Assembly: GCA_024222455.1 (NCBI GenBank)
Contig: JAAEPD010000517.1
Span: 1-34,853, forward strand
Origin: Aureispira sp.
GTDB lineage: Bacteria > Bacteroidota > Bacteroidia > Chitinophagales > Saprospiraceae
Direction: 5' to 3'
Length of the DNA stretch: 34,853 bases
In this document: positions 16,231-23,474 of the stretch, piece by piece
How the letters are laid out: each line of letters opens with the position of its first letter
Position numbering within the stretch: position 1 is the stretch's first letter
Translations under genes and position numbers: made by a program
The notes under the pieces: generated by a model
What the model saw: only the letters and a program-made list of their open reading frames with translations
Database searches by the model: none
Told to the model about the DNA's origin: nothing

Positions 16231-16620
16231 CTAATCATCTTCCCTCTCCTGATTAGTTAATGTTTGAACACTATATACAATAGCAAATAGGATAGCTCCT
16301 ATACTAAGTAATGGTCCTAAAAGCTTTAGTTGAGAAGATGCCCATACCAAAGCTAGTAGAATATTTAGAAAAGGTTGATCATCCTTAAAAAAATCTATTA
16401 ACACAATAGCTATCATTATAGAAAAAATCCAAAACATAACACTTAGAAAAAAGAATCCAAGATGATCAAAAGACATCTTGTACAGAAGCCCTAACTCCTG
16501 CTCTTTATACATCAGATAAACAAGACCTTGCATCAATAATAAAATAGTTGATGCAACCCAACAACTCCTATGTTCTTTAGAGAAAAGACTAGCAGAAATA
16601 TTATCTTTATATCTACTCAT
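16231..16620 (-). CDS. small polytopic membrane protein, last gene of the ILDA-tag operon
   Basis: A 129-residue protein if started at the ATG at 16620, which overlaps the upstream stop by 8 bases (ATGAGTAG) and gives the N-terminus MSRYKDNISASLF, parallel to MSEYNDILDAKLG and MSKYTDILDSSID of the two upstream genes. An in-frame ATG at 16677 lies inside the upstream gene and is unlikely. About four hydrophobic helices are visible (around 26-45, 55-75, 84-100 and 103-120), and the protein ends in an acidic, charged tail (NQEREDD). It is a paralogue by layout of the two genes before it, although the ILD core is degraded here. No known family was recognised. Confidence 0.65.
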   Translation of the reverse strand: MSRYKDNISASLFSKEHRSCWVASTILLLMQGLVYLMYKEQELGLLYKMSFDHLGFFFLSVMFWIFSIMIAIVLIDFFKDDQPFLNILLALVWASSQLKLLGPLLSIGAILFAIVYSVQTLTNQEREDD

Positions 16621-17071
16621 CTTCCAGCTCATAAGAAGGAGTTTTAGTCGTTTTAAAATAACTATGCAATAGACCACCTATAATTCCAAGAAGTATAGAT
16701 ACAATTCCTCCCATAAATATATACAGAGCAAAAATTAATATTGGTTCTACTATAACAACTATTAAAGCCATTTTCATCCATCCCTTAAGAGTTTTTGAGG
16801 TGATAGCTTCATTGACAAACATAGGCATACAGATAAGTTGTAGCCCTCCAAAAATAATTGCTATTCCTATTGGTATTAGACTACCCTTATAACTTTCAAA
16901 AGGGATTCCCCATTTAATAGACGATGATACAGCAAAATTAAAAAAGCTAAAAACACCTATATAGACAAGAATGACAAGTGCTAAAAAAGCTAAAAATCCT
17001 AGATTTTTCTGAGATAAAAACCTACCATTTTGTCCCAATTTTGCATCTAATATATCATTATACTCACTCAT
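16613..17071 (-). CDS. small polytopic membrane protein with N-terminal YNDILDA tag
   Basis: A 152-residue protein starting MSEYNDILDAKLGQNGRF. After a short soluble N-terminus of about 25 residues come several helices: LGFLAFLALVILVYIGVF, LIPIGIAIIFGGLQLICM, and a long hydrophobic stretch (VVIVEPILIFALYIFM...GIIGGLL). A cytoplasmic tail with acidic end YELEDE follows. The start is 3 bases after the stop of the upstream gene, and the stop overlaps the next gene by 8 bases, so the order is fixed in one transcript. Function unknown; the tag is shared with other operon members. Confidence 0.7.
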   Translation of the reverse strand: MSEYNDILDAKLGQNGRFLSQKNLGFLAFLALVILVYIGVFSFFNFAVSSSIKWGIPFESYKGSLIPIGIAIIFGGLQLICMPMFVNEAITSKTLKGWMKMALIVVIVEPILIFALYIFMGGIVSILLGIIGGLLHSYFKTTKTPSYELEDE

Positions 17072-17074
17072 ACC

Positions 17075-17473
17075 TTATTCTATTAGAGAACCTATATCAA
17101 AATACACCCATGCTATTGCAGCCAATGCAGCTATATCCCCAACTACTCCACCTAACAAAACAAGCGAAACAAATGAGAAGATAGAAATGATAACTACTCC
17201 AAATACAATTATTGATAAAGGCAGTTCATCATCGCATGAAGATAAAAATATAGCAAACACAGCTATAGACAAAGCTAGATAAATAACATTCATCACAAAA
17301 TTAGCTTCGTTCCGAATCCATTCTTGAGCAAAAGGAATCTGGATACGTTCATACATTGCATAAAAAACTATTATTTGTACTGCAACTAAAATGGCTACAG
17401 CCACCCAAAACTTTCCAGAACGTTCGGAAAGAAGATCAATAGAACTATCCAATATATCGGTATACTTGCTCAT
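17075..17473 (-). CDS. small polytopic membrane protein with N-terminal YTDILDS tag
   Basis: A 132-residue protein starting MSKYTDILDSSIDLLSERSGKFW. About four membrane helices follow (around 22-40, 57-76, 82-105 and 110-128). The N-terminal layout (MS-x-Y-x-D-ILD-[AS]) matches the next gene. It begins 18 bases after the upstream stop and ends 3 bases before the next start. No characterised domain was recognised. The weakly polar helices and lack of charged pore residues do not point to a transporter family. Confidence 0.7.
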   Translation of the reverse strand: MSKYTDILDSSIDLLSERSGKFWVAVAILVAVQIIVFYAMYERIQIPFAQEWIRNEANFVMNVIYLALSIAVFAIFLSSCDDELPLSIIVFGVVIISIFSFVSLVLLGGVVGDIAALAAIAWVYFDIGSLIE

Positions 17474-17491
17474 ACTCCTTATCTATTTAGT

Positions 17492-17689
17492 CTAAACCAA
17501 TTCTCTTCTCACCCATTTGATCAATAAGATACTTACTAGGACTGCTCCTCCAAAAACGAACATAGGCAAAATACTATACAGCAATTTGAGTCCTAACCAA
17601 ATAGCTAAAACTTGAGCTAGGATAATTCCTAAACCAGCAAAAAAATCCTTTATTCCATGAGTTTGGGCTTCTCTTTTAGGGTTACTCAT
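17492..17689 (-). CDS. 65-residue two-helix membrane protein
   Basis: Start chosen at 17689 (MSNPKREAQTHGIKDFF) because this N-terminus lines up with the interrupted paralogue just upstream (MNEPRKTEWNKSIVKQF): both have M-x-x-P-basic-basic, then I-x-x-x-F and G-L. An ATG at 17710 would add seven residues (MSRIKEK) and is also possible. A longer reading from 17815 would make the first 42 residues out of the other frame of the paralogue and is rejected. Two hydrophobic helices (about 18-38 and 42-59) end in a basic tail KWVRRELV. It lacks the ILDA tag. It sits inside the membrane-protein operon. Confidence 0.65.
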   Translation of the reverse strand: MSNPKREAQTHGIKDFFAGLGIILAQVLAIWLGLKLLYSILPMFVFGGAVLVSILLIKWVRRELV

Positions 17690-17727
17690 CTTTTCTTTAA
17701 TCCGACTCATATCTTTCTTTTTTTGAT

Positions 17728-17913
17728 CTACCAAGTATTTAGCATCATGAATCCTAGCATCAAGGCTATAGCAATTACACCGATAGTAATAAGGGTGGTC
17801 AAACTCAATATTCATGGTAGGAGTAAGACCTCTATCCCTAATATTATTTTAAAAAGTCCATGAAACTGTTTTACAATAGATTTATTCCACTCTGTTTTCC
17901 TAGGTTCATTCAT
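17728..17913 (-). pseudogene. two-helix membrane protein interrupted by an in-frame TGA
   Basis: Read from the ATG at 17913, directly abutting the TAG of the upstream gene, the frame gives MNEPRKTEWNKSIVKQF, a hydrophobic stretch (ending EVLLLP), then TGA at 17814-17812. The same frame then continues for 27 codons as a second hydrophobic helix (ILSLTTLITIGVIAIALM...) to a TAG at 17730-17728. The whole aligns with the 65-residue downstream protein in length, N-terminal motif and two-helix layout. A Trp codon (TGG to TGA) change is the simplest explanation. Alternatives are a genuine 33-residue peptide or a sequencing error. Confidence 0.6.
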
Positions 17914-18531
17914 CTACTTAGAATTTGATGACGATGAGGAAGAATTCAAAGCTCCAATAAAAGCAACTACAATTCCGACTAGAAACATACCACCGATAAT
18001 GATGAACTCAAAACCTGGTGCAAGACTATCCATACCTGTTGCGATTAAGTATATAATTGAGCCCGCTCCTAATAAACCTAGAACAATGGCTGCAAGTACT
18101 AAAAAACCTGCTATTCCCATTCCTAACAACTCACCAGAAGCCTCAGCTATGGCATTTAGTTTTCTAGAAGGCTCTCTATTTACTTTTTCTTTATTCCAAT
18201 CTACTTGATTGATTAATAAGGCACTCATCAATCCCACTCCTATTCCAGCAAAAGTACCAATAACCATCATTTCGTTGCCAGACATCATGGAATCCATTGT
18301 TCTCATCCCAAAGTTCCAAACCCACTTACCTCCATATCCAGCAAACCATACAGCAGAAGCAGTTCCTGCCATTACTAATATTGCAGCAAGTACATGTAAG
18401 GCAATTTTGCCTGTTTGACGACCAACACTGCCTCCTACTTGCTTAAAACCTTCAATTGCATTTTTTAGACCTTCTCTCTTATTCAAATCTGCTTGTATGG
18501 GTGCATCTAAAATGCTCACTTGCCACCTCAT
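17914..18531 (-). CDS. 205-residue polytopic membrane protein with N-terminal ILDAP tag
   Basis: Starts MRWQVSILDAPIQADLNKREG; the segment W-x-x-x-ILDAP-x-Q is shared with the preceding gene (MNWTNQILDAPTQ). A basic amphipathic region (about 14-42) is followed by four Gly/Ala-rich membrane helices (about 43-66, 85-110, 140-165 and 175-196), separated by a soluble loop VDWNKEKVNREPSRKLNAIAEASGE, and a serine-rich C-terminal tail. The stop codon TAG is followed without a gap by the ATG of the interrupted paralogue. No known transporter or enzyme motif was recognised; it is the largest member of the operon. Confidence 0.72.
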   Translation of the reverse strand: MRWQVSILDAPIQADLNKREGLKNAIEGFKQVGGSVGRQTGKIALHVLAAILVMAGTASAVWFAGYGGKWVWNFGMRTMDSMMSGNEMMVIGTFAGIGVGLMSALLINQVDWNKEKVNREPSRKLNAIAEASGELLGMGIAGFLVLAAIVLGLLGAGSIIYLIATGMDSLAPGFEFIIIGGMFLVGIVVAFIGALNSSSSSSNSK

Positions 18532-18573
18532 TGTCTTATTCTATTTTAATATTTTATAATTAGCTACTTTTCG

Positions 18574-18792
18574 TTATTTAGTAGTTCTTTCTTTAATTTT
18601 TAATTTCATCCAGTTAACTAGGGTTGTAATTCCTGTCAATGTCATTAGTGCACTCAAAAAAATTATTAGCACAGGTTTTTTAGAAAAAGTAGTGTTTGTG
18701 CTTTTTCTTAATTCACGCACTTCATATTTCGTTTTTGTTTTTTTATCTACTCTTTGTGTAGGTGCATCCAATATTTGATTTGTCCAGTTCAT
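18574..18792 (-). CDS. 72-residue single-helix membrane protein with N-terminal ILDAP tag
   Basis: Start set at 18792 (MNWTNQILDAPTQ) because this tag matches the next gene; an ATG at 18894 would lie across the terminator of the preceding gene. After the tag comes a very basic region (VDKKTKTKYEVRELRKS), one hydrophobic helix at about 41-60 (LIIFLSALMTLTGITTLV) and a basic tail (KLKIKERTTK). It is the first gene of the operon, 42 bases ahead of the 205-residue gene. A weak -7-like TACTTTTA lies about 15 bases upstream. Confidence 0.65.
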   Translation of the reverse strand: MNWTNQILDAPTQRVDKKTKTKYEVRELRKSTNTTFSKKPVLIIFLSALMTLTGITTLVNWMKLKIKERTTK

Positions 18793-18854
18793 TATTTTAT
18801 TTTTAAAAGTATAACTATTATCAATACAAGTAAACGAATTAAATAGTTCCTGTG

Positions 18855-18891
18855 ACAAAAAAAAGGTCCCTACTTTTAAAGTAGAGACCTT
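18855..18891 (-). terminator. terminator after the T9SS cargo gene
   Basis: AAGGTC+CTACTT pairs with AAGTAG+GACCTT (18863-18891) with one C/A mismatch and a 3-base loop. On the minus strand it is followed by a T run (plus-strand As at 18857-18864). Confidence 0.8.
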
Positions 18892-18927
18892 CACAACTCC
18901 TTAGAGTTTTATATTTTTTTTAAAATT

Positions 18928-20850
18928 CTATTGCTTCAATAATTTGTGTTGGCTAACAAGTTTTCCTGTAGGAGCTTGAATAGAGAGTATATACATCCCT
19001 TCGTTCAAATAGCCCAAATCTATAGTAGATTCTAATTTTTGCTGATGCACTTGCTGTCCAATGGTATTGTGAACACTCAATGTATAATCATCCATGATTT
19101 CTACATTATCCAATTCTATATTCAACAAACCTGTGGTAGGATTAGGATAAATGTGGGCTTGTACTTTGGTTTCTTGCACCTTTTCTACTCCTATATTAAA
19201 ATTAGTATTGGTACTCAATACAGGACGAATCATTATAGCGCCCTCTATGGTGCTTTGTGACCAAGATGTCCCTACGCCTAAATAAGTAAATTGTCTTGCA
19301 TCTGTGCTTTTGTCAAACCCTACAGGTACAGGTGTAGTAGAAGCTTGCTGCCATCCTACATAAAACTTTTGGCCTGCTTGCACTGCTACGGGGGTTGCAC
19401 TACCCGTAAAATCGAGTAATTCTGCATAGTGAAATCCATTGTGTCCAGGACTGTAGCGAAGTCGATAAATATCTCGACTAAACATCTCGGTATCAGAAGA
19501 TAAAGAATCAACCCATACTTTCACATTAATATAATCAAGCTCTGAATTGCGACTATCATAATGAGGCATATGGAACAAAATACCTCTTATGGTATCACTA
19601 ACAACAGCTGTATATTCTACCGCTACTTGGGTACCTATTTTGTCTGCAATTATACGTGTTTCGGCAGTATTATCATCATAAGCAAAATAGTCTTCTAAAG
19701 GGAACAAACGAGTAACAGTATCGTTCTGAGCAAATATAGGATTGTTCTGAAAATCCGCTGGATTTAGAATTGTATAAGTAGTACTCAAAACCGTTTGCTC
19801 TGCTAAAGTTAAGGGGTTAAAAGAACCGAAATTTCCTATTTTAGTATCATCTGCATTTGGGCTTGGGCCATAAGTTAATGCAGGGATAGGTGTATTGAGC
19901 AACTCTGGACTTGCATTGTTGGTAGACAGGTCATAAACAGTGTATGTTCTATCCAACGTTCCGCTAATACTTGAATGATTATAAGTACGCATTTCTACCT
20001 CATTGCTAAATGCACTTTGTGTAAAATGTGACCAAGGCATAGCAGAATAATGGTTAAGTGGAGATTTAGGTCGGTGTGTGAACGCTACATCTGGATAATA
20101 AACTGTTCCAGAAGTGTCTCTATTGTCATCTAAATAGACATAATCAATATGCCAATGATCATTATTGCCTGTAACTGTAGCTAAGTTTCTGAATCTAAAT
20201 TGAAACTGAGTGTGCAAATAAGTAGTATCTACTACTCCTAAAAAAGCTTCTTCAAAATCAATTTTAGTTAAACTAGAAACAGTCCCAGCTACACCAGGTA
20301 CAGCAAACACTTGTTGCCAAGTACTATCACTTCTTTTAAAATCGACAAATAAAGAATCTATTAATTCAGGTCGATCAGAAAGTCCTTGTGGCTGATAAAA
20401 AAAGCTCAAAAACAATTTACTTGTGCTACTCTTGCCAGAGAGATCTATATACTGAGAGGTCAATGTATCGGCAGGATAAGATAAGGCCGTACTTGCTCCT
20501 TTTATGTAAGGTTGTCCGTTTTCATTTAGTCCATCTAAGGTGGCCACACCTATAGAGGGTGGATTGTAAGCCATAGATTGATTGACATAAGCCTGTCTGT
20601 CTTGCCAATGTGTACAGTTTGGATAATAACTGGAAGATACTCCTTGTGCAAAGTCATCAAAAAATGGAAGGGCTACTGTAACTGGAGTTCCACAAGTATT
20701 GCCTCTTCCCAATTGCTGGTGAGCATTTTTTTCGTGATGTTCTACCAATACTGGATTATGTTCTCCCAAAGATATTTCTTGAAGTTGGGCACTTGCAGTA
20801 CATGCAAAAAGAACCAAGCTTCCTATAAAAAACCAACTACTGAGCTTCAT
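18928..20850 (-). CDS. secreted T9SS cargo protein (type A C-terminal sorting domain)
   Basis: A 640-residue protein with a Sec signal peptide (1-21, ...LVLFACTASA). The mature part is a large beta-rich region of about 540 residues with no catalytic motif I can name; it opens with 'GTPVTVALPFFDDFAQG' and a jelly-roll-like segment containing FRFRNLATVTGNNDHWHIDYVYLDD, a pattern common in Saprospiria/Cytophagia surface proteins. The last 75 residues are a type IX secretion sorting domain: IYPNPTTGLLNIEL, then LSVHNTIGQQV, and LNEGMYILSIQ...GKLVSQHKLLKQ. It is therefore exported across the outer membrane and probably attached to the surface. Monocistronic, with its own -7 element and terminator. 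Confidence 0.88.
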   Translation of the reverse strand: MKLSSWFFIGSLVLFACTASAQLQEISLGEHNPVLVEHHEKNAHQQLGRGNTCGTPVTVALPFFDDFAQGVSSSYYPNCTHWQDRQAYVNQSMAYNPPSIGVATLDGLNENGQPYIKGASTALSYPADTLTSQYIDLSGKSSTSKLFLSFFYQPQGLSDRPELIDSLFVDFKRSDSTWQQVFAVPGVAGTVSSLTKIDFEEAFLGVVDTTYLHTQFQFRFRNLATVTGNNDHWHIDYVYLDDNRDTSGTVYYPDVAFTHRPKSPLNHYSAMPWSHFTQSAFSNEVEMRTYNHSSISGTLDRTYTVYDLSTNNASPELLNTPIPALTYGPSPNADDTKIGNFGSFNPLTLAEQTVLSTTYTILNPADFQNNPIFAQNDTVTRLFPLEDYFAYDDNTAETRIIADKIGTQVAVEYTAVVSDTIRGILFHMPHYDSRNSELDYINVKVWVDSLSSDTEMFSRDIYRLRYSPGHNGFHYAELLDFTGSATPVAVQAGQKFYVGWQQASTTPVPVGFDKSTDARQFTYLGVGTSWSQSTIEGAIMIRPVLSTNTNFNIGVEKVQETKVQAHIYPNPTTGLLNIELDNVEIMDDYTLSVHNTIGQQVHQQKLESTIDLGYLNEGMYILSIQAPTGKLVSQHKLLKQ

Positions 20851-20878
20851 CTATTATTCTAAATTTGTTACGGACTAA

Positions 20879-20900
20879 AGAGTCACCTTTTTTTGACTCT
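20879..20900 (-). promoter_or_regulatory. 5'-leader hairpin of the T9SS cargo gene
   Basis: AGAGTCA (20879-20885) pairs with TGACTCT (20894-20900), 7 bp with an 8-base loop. It would lie at the very 5' end of the transcript predicted from the -7 element at 20909-20916. Confidence 0.4.
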
Positions 20901-20908
20901 AAAAGCCC

Positions 20909-20916
20909 CAAAGTTA
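20909..20916 (-). promoter_or_regulatory. candidate -7 element TAACTTTG for the T9SS cargo gene
   Basis: Reads TAACTTTG on the minus strand, a match to TAnnTTTG, about 59 bases before the ATG. The -33 element is not clear. Confidence 0.45.
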
Positions 20917-20991
20917 CTGAACTGATTTAACATGTAAAAATTATATGCTCAATAGTATTATCTTTTGATGAGGTTAAGCAATAGTCTTAAC

Positions 20992-21034
20992 AAAAAAACT
21001 TGGAACATCTCTATAACGAGTAGATGTTCCAAGT
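20992..21034 (-). terminator. terminator after the DUF4197 gene
   Basis: Perfect 13-bp stem ACTTGGAACATCT (20998-21010) with AGATGTTCCAAGT (21022-21034). Seven As on the plus strand at 20992-20998 give the T run on the minus strand. It lies about 70 bases after the stop. Confidence 0.85.
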
Positions 21035-21104
21035 CGTAAGCTAAGTCTTCTTGTTTTTTTGAAAACTTTAAGAAATTCTTAGTTTTCTTTTATTTGCATG
21101 TTAT

Positions 21105-21827
21105 CTAGTTTCCATCTTGTTTAGCAAATACACGCTTCAACAAATCAGTAGTACGCTTGATAGGATCCTTACGGATAGCACGCTCCTCCTTTTCTACCAT
21201 CAAAAATACACCATCCATAGCTTTGTTGGTCACATAGTCGTCTAAGTCTGGGTTCACTTTTTTGATAAATGGTATTTTATTGTATTTACTGATTACAGCA
21301 GTCCAAGCATCAGAAGCACCTACAGCATTCAAAGATTTTCCAATTACTGGGTTAAAAGAATCATACAATGTTTTAGAAGACGTTTTTTTCAAGTATTCTG
21401 TACAAGAATTTTTGTCTCCCATCAAGATTCCCATTGCATCGTTCACTGTCATTTTAGTGATAGCACCTACAAAAATATCAACAGCCTTCCCAGAAGCATC
21501 TTCAGCAGCGTTATTAATTTTTTCTACAGCTACATCTACTAGTTTTCCAGCACCTACATCACGAAGCGTTTTTTCTACTTTTTGTGCCTCTGGTGGAAAT
21601 AAGATTTTGACAGCAGCATTCTTAAAGAAACCATCTTTTACAGAGAGCACATTCACACCTGATTTCACACCTTTGTTTAGGGCCTCTTTCAATCCAAGTA
21701 TGATTTGATCATTTGTCAATGGAGTTATTCCCCCACCACCTTCGCCTAATACAGCATTTAAAGTATCACAAGAAAAAACACTTGCAAAAGTTAGACTCAT
21801 AAATAATATAGATAGTGCTTGTTTCAT
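21105..21827 (-). CDS. DUF4197 lipoprotein
   Basis: A 240-residue lipoprotein with signal MKQALSILFMSLTFASVFSC (Cys20). The mature protein matches DUF4197 along its length: LTNDQIILGLKEALNKGV, LSVKDGFFKNAAVKILFPPEAQKVE, NNAAEDASGKAVDIFVGAITKMTVNDAMGILMGD, TEYLKKTSS, and the C-terminal NPDLDDYVTNKAMDGVFLMVEKEE...IRKDP...RTTDLLKRVF. The family is widespread in Bacteroidota and Proteobacteria and is uncharacterised; its helical, secreted nature suggests an envelope role. Monocistronic, with its own promoter and terminator. Confidence 0.93.
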   Translation of the reverse strand: MKQALSILFMSLTFASVFSCDTLNAVLGEGGGGITPLTNDQIILGLKEALNKGVKSGVNVLSVKDGFFKNAAVKILFPPEAQKVEKTLRDVGAGKLVDVAVEKINNAAEDASGKAVDIFVGAITKMTVNDAMGILMGDKNSCTEYLKKTSSKTLYDSFNPVIGKSLNAVGASDAWTAVISKYNKIPFIKKVNPDLDDYVTNKAMDGVFLMVEKEERAIRKDPIKRTTDLLKRVFAKQDGN

Positions 21828-21892
21828 TTATTTTATTGTTTTAGAGTAAAAAAATATGACGTTACTTATAGTAATAGTTCTACTATTTTCAA

Positions 21893-21900
21893 CAAATATA
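21893..21900 (-). promoter_or_regulatory. -7 element TATATTTG for the DUF4197 gene
   Basis: Minus-strand TATATTTG matches TAnnTTTG and lies about 66 bases before the ATG at 21827. The -33 region is unclear. Confidence 0.45.
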
Positions 21901-21963
21901 CCAATTCAGAGAAGTCTACCATATTCTAGGACTGGTAATAATCTTTATTTTGTTAAATTTTAA

Positions 21964-21994
21964 TAAAAAAATCAACTAACAAAAGCATGTTAGT
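21964..21994 (-). terminator. weak terminator after the helical-repeat gene
   Basis: ACTAAC (21975-21980) pairs with GTTAGT (21989-21994). On the minus strand it is followed three bases later by a run of seven Ts. The stem is only 6 bp. Confidence 0.4.
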
Positions 21995-22053
21995 AATACG
22001 TCTATAACTTCAAAAAGTCACTCTAAAATAGATTTTATAGCTTAGTCAATTAT

Positions 22054-23271
22054 TTAGGATTGTAATTCATCTAATTTTGCTAACATAAGCAACAGCTCAT
22101 CTTGAAAACTAGGGTGAGTTCCCCATTCTAAGAGCTCTATAATCGTTAGGTAAGCCTGCTCTAATTGTTTTGGATGTGGCAACTGCTCTATCAGCAACTC
22201 TACATGCTCCAAAAACACCTCAACATCAAATTCATTTTTGAATCGTTTATCGATATGCATAAGTCCTACCCAACCTATACTCCCCGTCAGCATAAGCCCT
22301 TTGGGCAATCGATCTAACACTTTGTAATACTCATGGAGGACAGTAGTTTCCTCATTTTTGCGTTGATGCAAACAATTAGCCCAAAGAAGTTGGGCATGAA
22401 CACTCTCTTTATTTTTTTGTAGGAATGCTTTTAATACAGCATCCGCCAAAACCTTTTCCTCTTCATTATCTTGTTTCAGATAGATTTCATTAGCGATTTT
22501 GACCACAAATAAATCTATATCCTCAAAAGACTTTCCTTTATAAGCTTTCTCAAAAAAGAAAATAGCCTTCTGGCTATCCCTTAACCTATACAAAGCTACT
22601 TCTCCAAGTCTTTTGTGCAACCATTCTGGCCAATTTTGGAGATCTTGGTGTTGGTCATAATACTCTAATGCTTTCTCAGATCTATGAGTCGGCAATGCAT
22701 TCAAAAACATTAATGACTCTAGCGCCAAGGCATGTTTTTTATCTATTTTTAAGAGTGTTTGAGCTATAGCCAAAACAACATCCATCAAAGAGGTCAAGAC
22801 CATTTCAGGCAAAGAAAAATTCTTAATCAAATCATTAGCATCCCAAATATAATTGTCTATGATCTGATGTAAAAGTCGCTCTAATTTATCTACATATAGC
22901 TTATTGGGCAACAAGTAAGGTTCATAATCACCATGATTTGCTGCATAATTTGCTAGGGTTACCTTGCGGTAATTCCACCCCATTTGCCACCAAGAGTTTT
23001 TAAACAACTCCAAACACTCTCTCTTTTTAGTCACAATCTCTTCGCCAAAGTAGGAATTCAATAAACCTGCTGCAGTTTGCTGAATAGACTCATTGGGGTT
23101 CAACTCAACCATCAAGAGCACCTCCCTACTGACATCCTCTAACACTCCCAATTCTTCTGCTACAATTTGCAAGCCTACTTGTATATTAGTCAACTCCTCA
23201 TTCAACAATAAATTGGATAAATTTTGCACCTCTTCATCCGTAAAATTGTGTTTCTTCAGTAGTTTGGACAT
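22054..23271 (-). CDS. cytoplasmic helical-repeat (TPR/HEAT-like) protein of unknown function
   Basis: A 405-residue protein without signal peptide or membrane helix. It is almost entirely helical. The N-terminus (TDEEVQNLSNLLLNEELTNIQVGLQIVAEELGV) looks like a HEAT-type start. The middle contains tetratricopeptide-like segments (LPEWLHKRLGEVALYRLRDSQKAIFFFEKAYKG and the following 'KIANEIYLKQDNEEEKVLADAVLKAFLQKN'). Several Trp residues (KNSWWQMGWNYRK) stand out at about 93-105. Probably a protein-protein interaction scaffold; no partner is evident. Repeat copy C lies just before its start, so any promoter must be within or beside that element. Confidence 0.75.
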   Translation of the reverse strand: MSKLLKKHNFTDEEVQNLSNLLLNEELTNIQVGLQIVAEELGVLEDVSREVLLMVELNPNESIQQTAAGLLNSYFGEEIVTKKRECLELFKNSWWQMGWNYRKVTLANYAANHGDYEPYLLPNKLYVDKLERLLHQIIDNYIWDANDLIKNFSLPEMVLTSLMDVVLAIAQTLLKIDKKHALALESLMFLNALPTHRSEKALEYYDQHQDLQNWPEWLHKRLGEVALYRLRDSQKAIFFFEKAYKGKSFEDIDLFVVKIANEIYLKQDNEEEKVLADAVLKAFLQKNKESVHAQLLWANCLHQRKNEETTVLHEYYKVLDRLPKGLMLTGSIGWVGLMHIDKRFKNEFDVEVFLEHVELLIEQLPHPKQLEQAYLTIIELLEWGTHPSFQDELLLMLAKLDELQS

Positions 23272-23312
23272 TCCTTCCCTATTCTTTTATGTTCTATATT
23301 TGTATTAGTAAC

Positions 23313-23450
23313 AGTTCGTTGTTTTTTAAGTTTTCTACTAAAACTTAAAAAATCATTACTTCTTAGTTCTTGATAATCAAATTATTAGTGGTTTTTACTA
23401 CAAAAACAGTTGGTGTTGATTATCAATTACTTGCGAAAATTCAACGAACT
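23313..23450. repeat. branched palindromic repeat element, complete copy C
   Basis: Terminal arms AGTTCGTTG (23313-23321) and CAACGAACT (23442-23450) pair perfectly. Inside are hairpin 1, TTTTTTAAGTTTT with AAAACTTAAAAAA (about 23322-23352), and hairpin 2, TTGATAATCAA (23370-23380) with TTGATTATCAA (about 23416-23426), which itself encloses GTTTTT...AAAAAC. The folded form is a three-armed structure. It lies between the MORN operon and the helical-repeat gene. It shares its left half with copies A and B and its right end with copy A. Confidence 0.78.
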
Positions 23451-23474
23451 ATAGTATTAGAATACTAGCTTTTT

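Noticed and set aside
17812-17814. The in-frame TGA as a selenocysteine or readthrough codon
   Set aside because: The position lies in a membrane helix with no redox context, and no SECIS-like stem was seen just downstream; a nonsense change of Trp is simpler.
17492-17815. A 107-residue gene starting at 17815
   Set aside because: Its first 42 residues are polar, Cys/Tyr-rich and overlap in another frame a second hydrophobic helix of the interrupted paralogue; the paralogue alignment places the start at 17689.
21866-21890. Possible fourth end of the branched repeat (TATAGTAATAGTTCTACTA)
   Set aside because: Resemblance to the repeat's right end is limited to a few bases and no partner arm is present.
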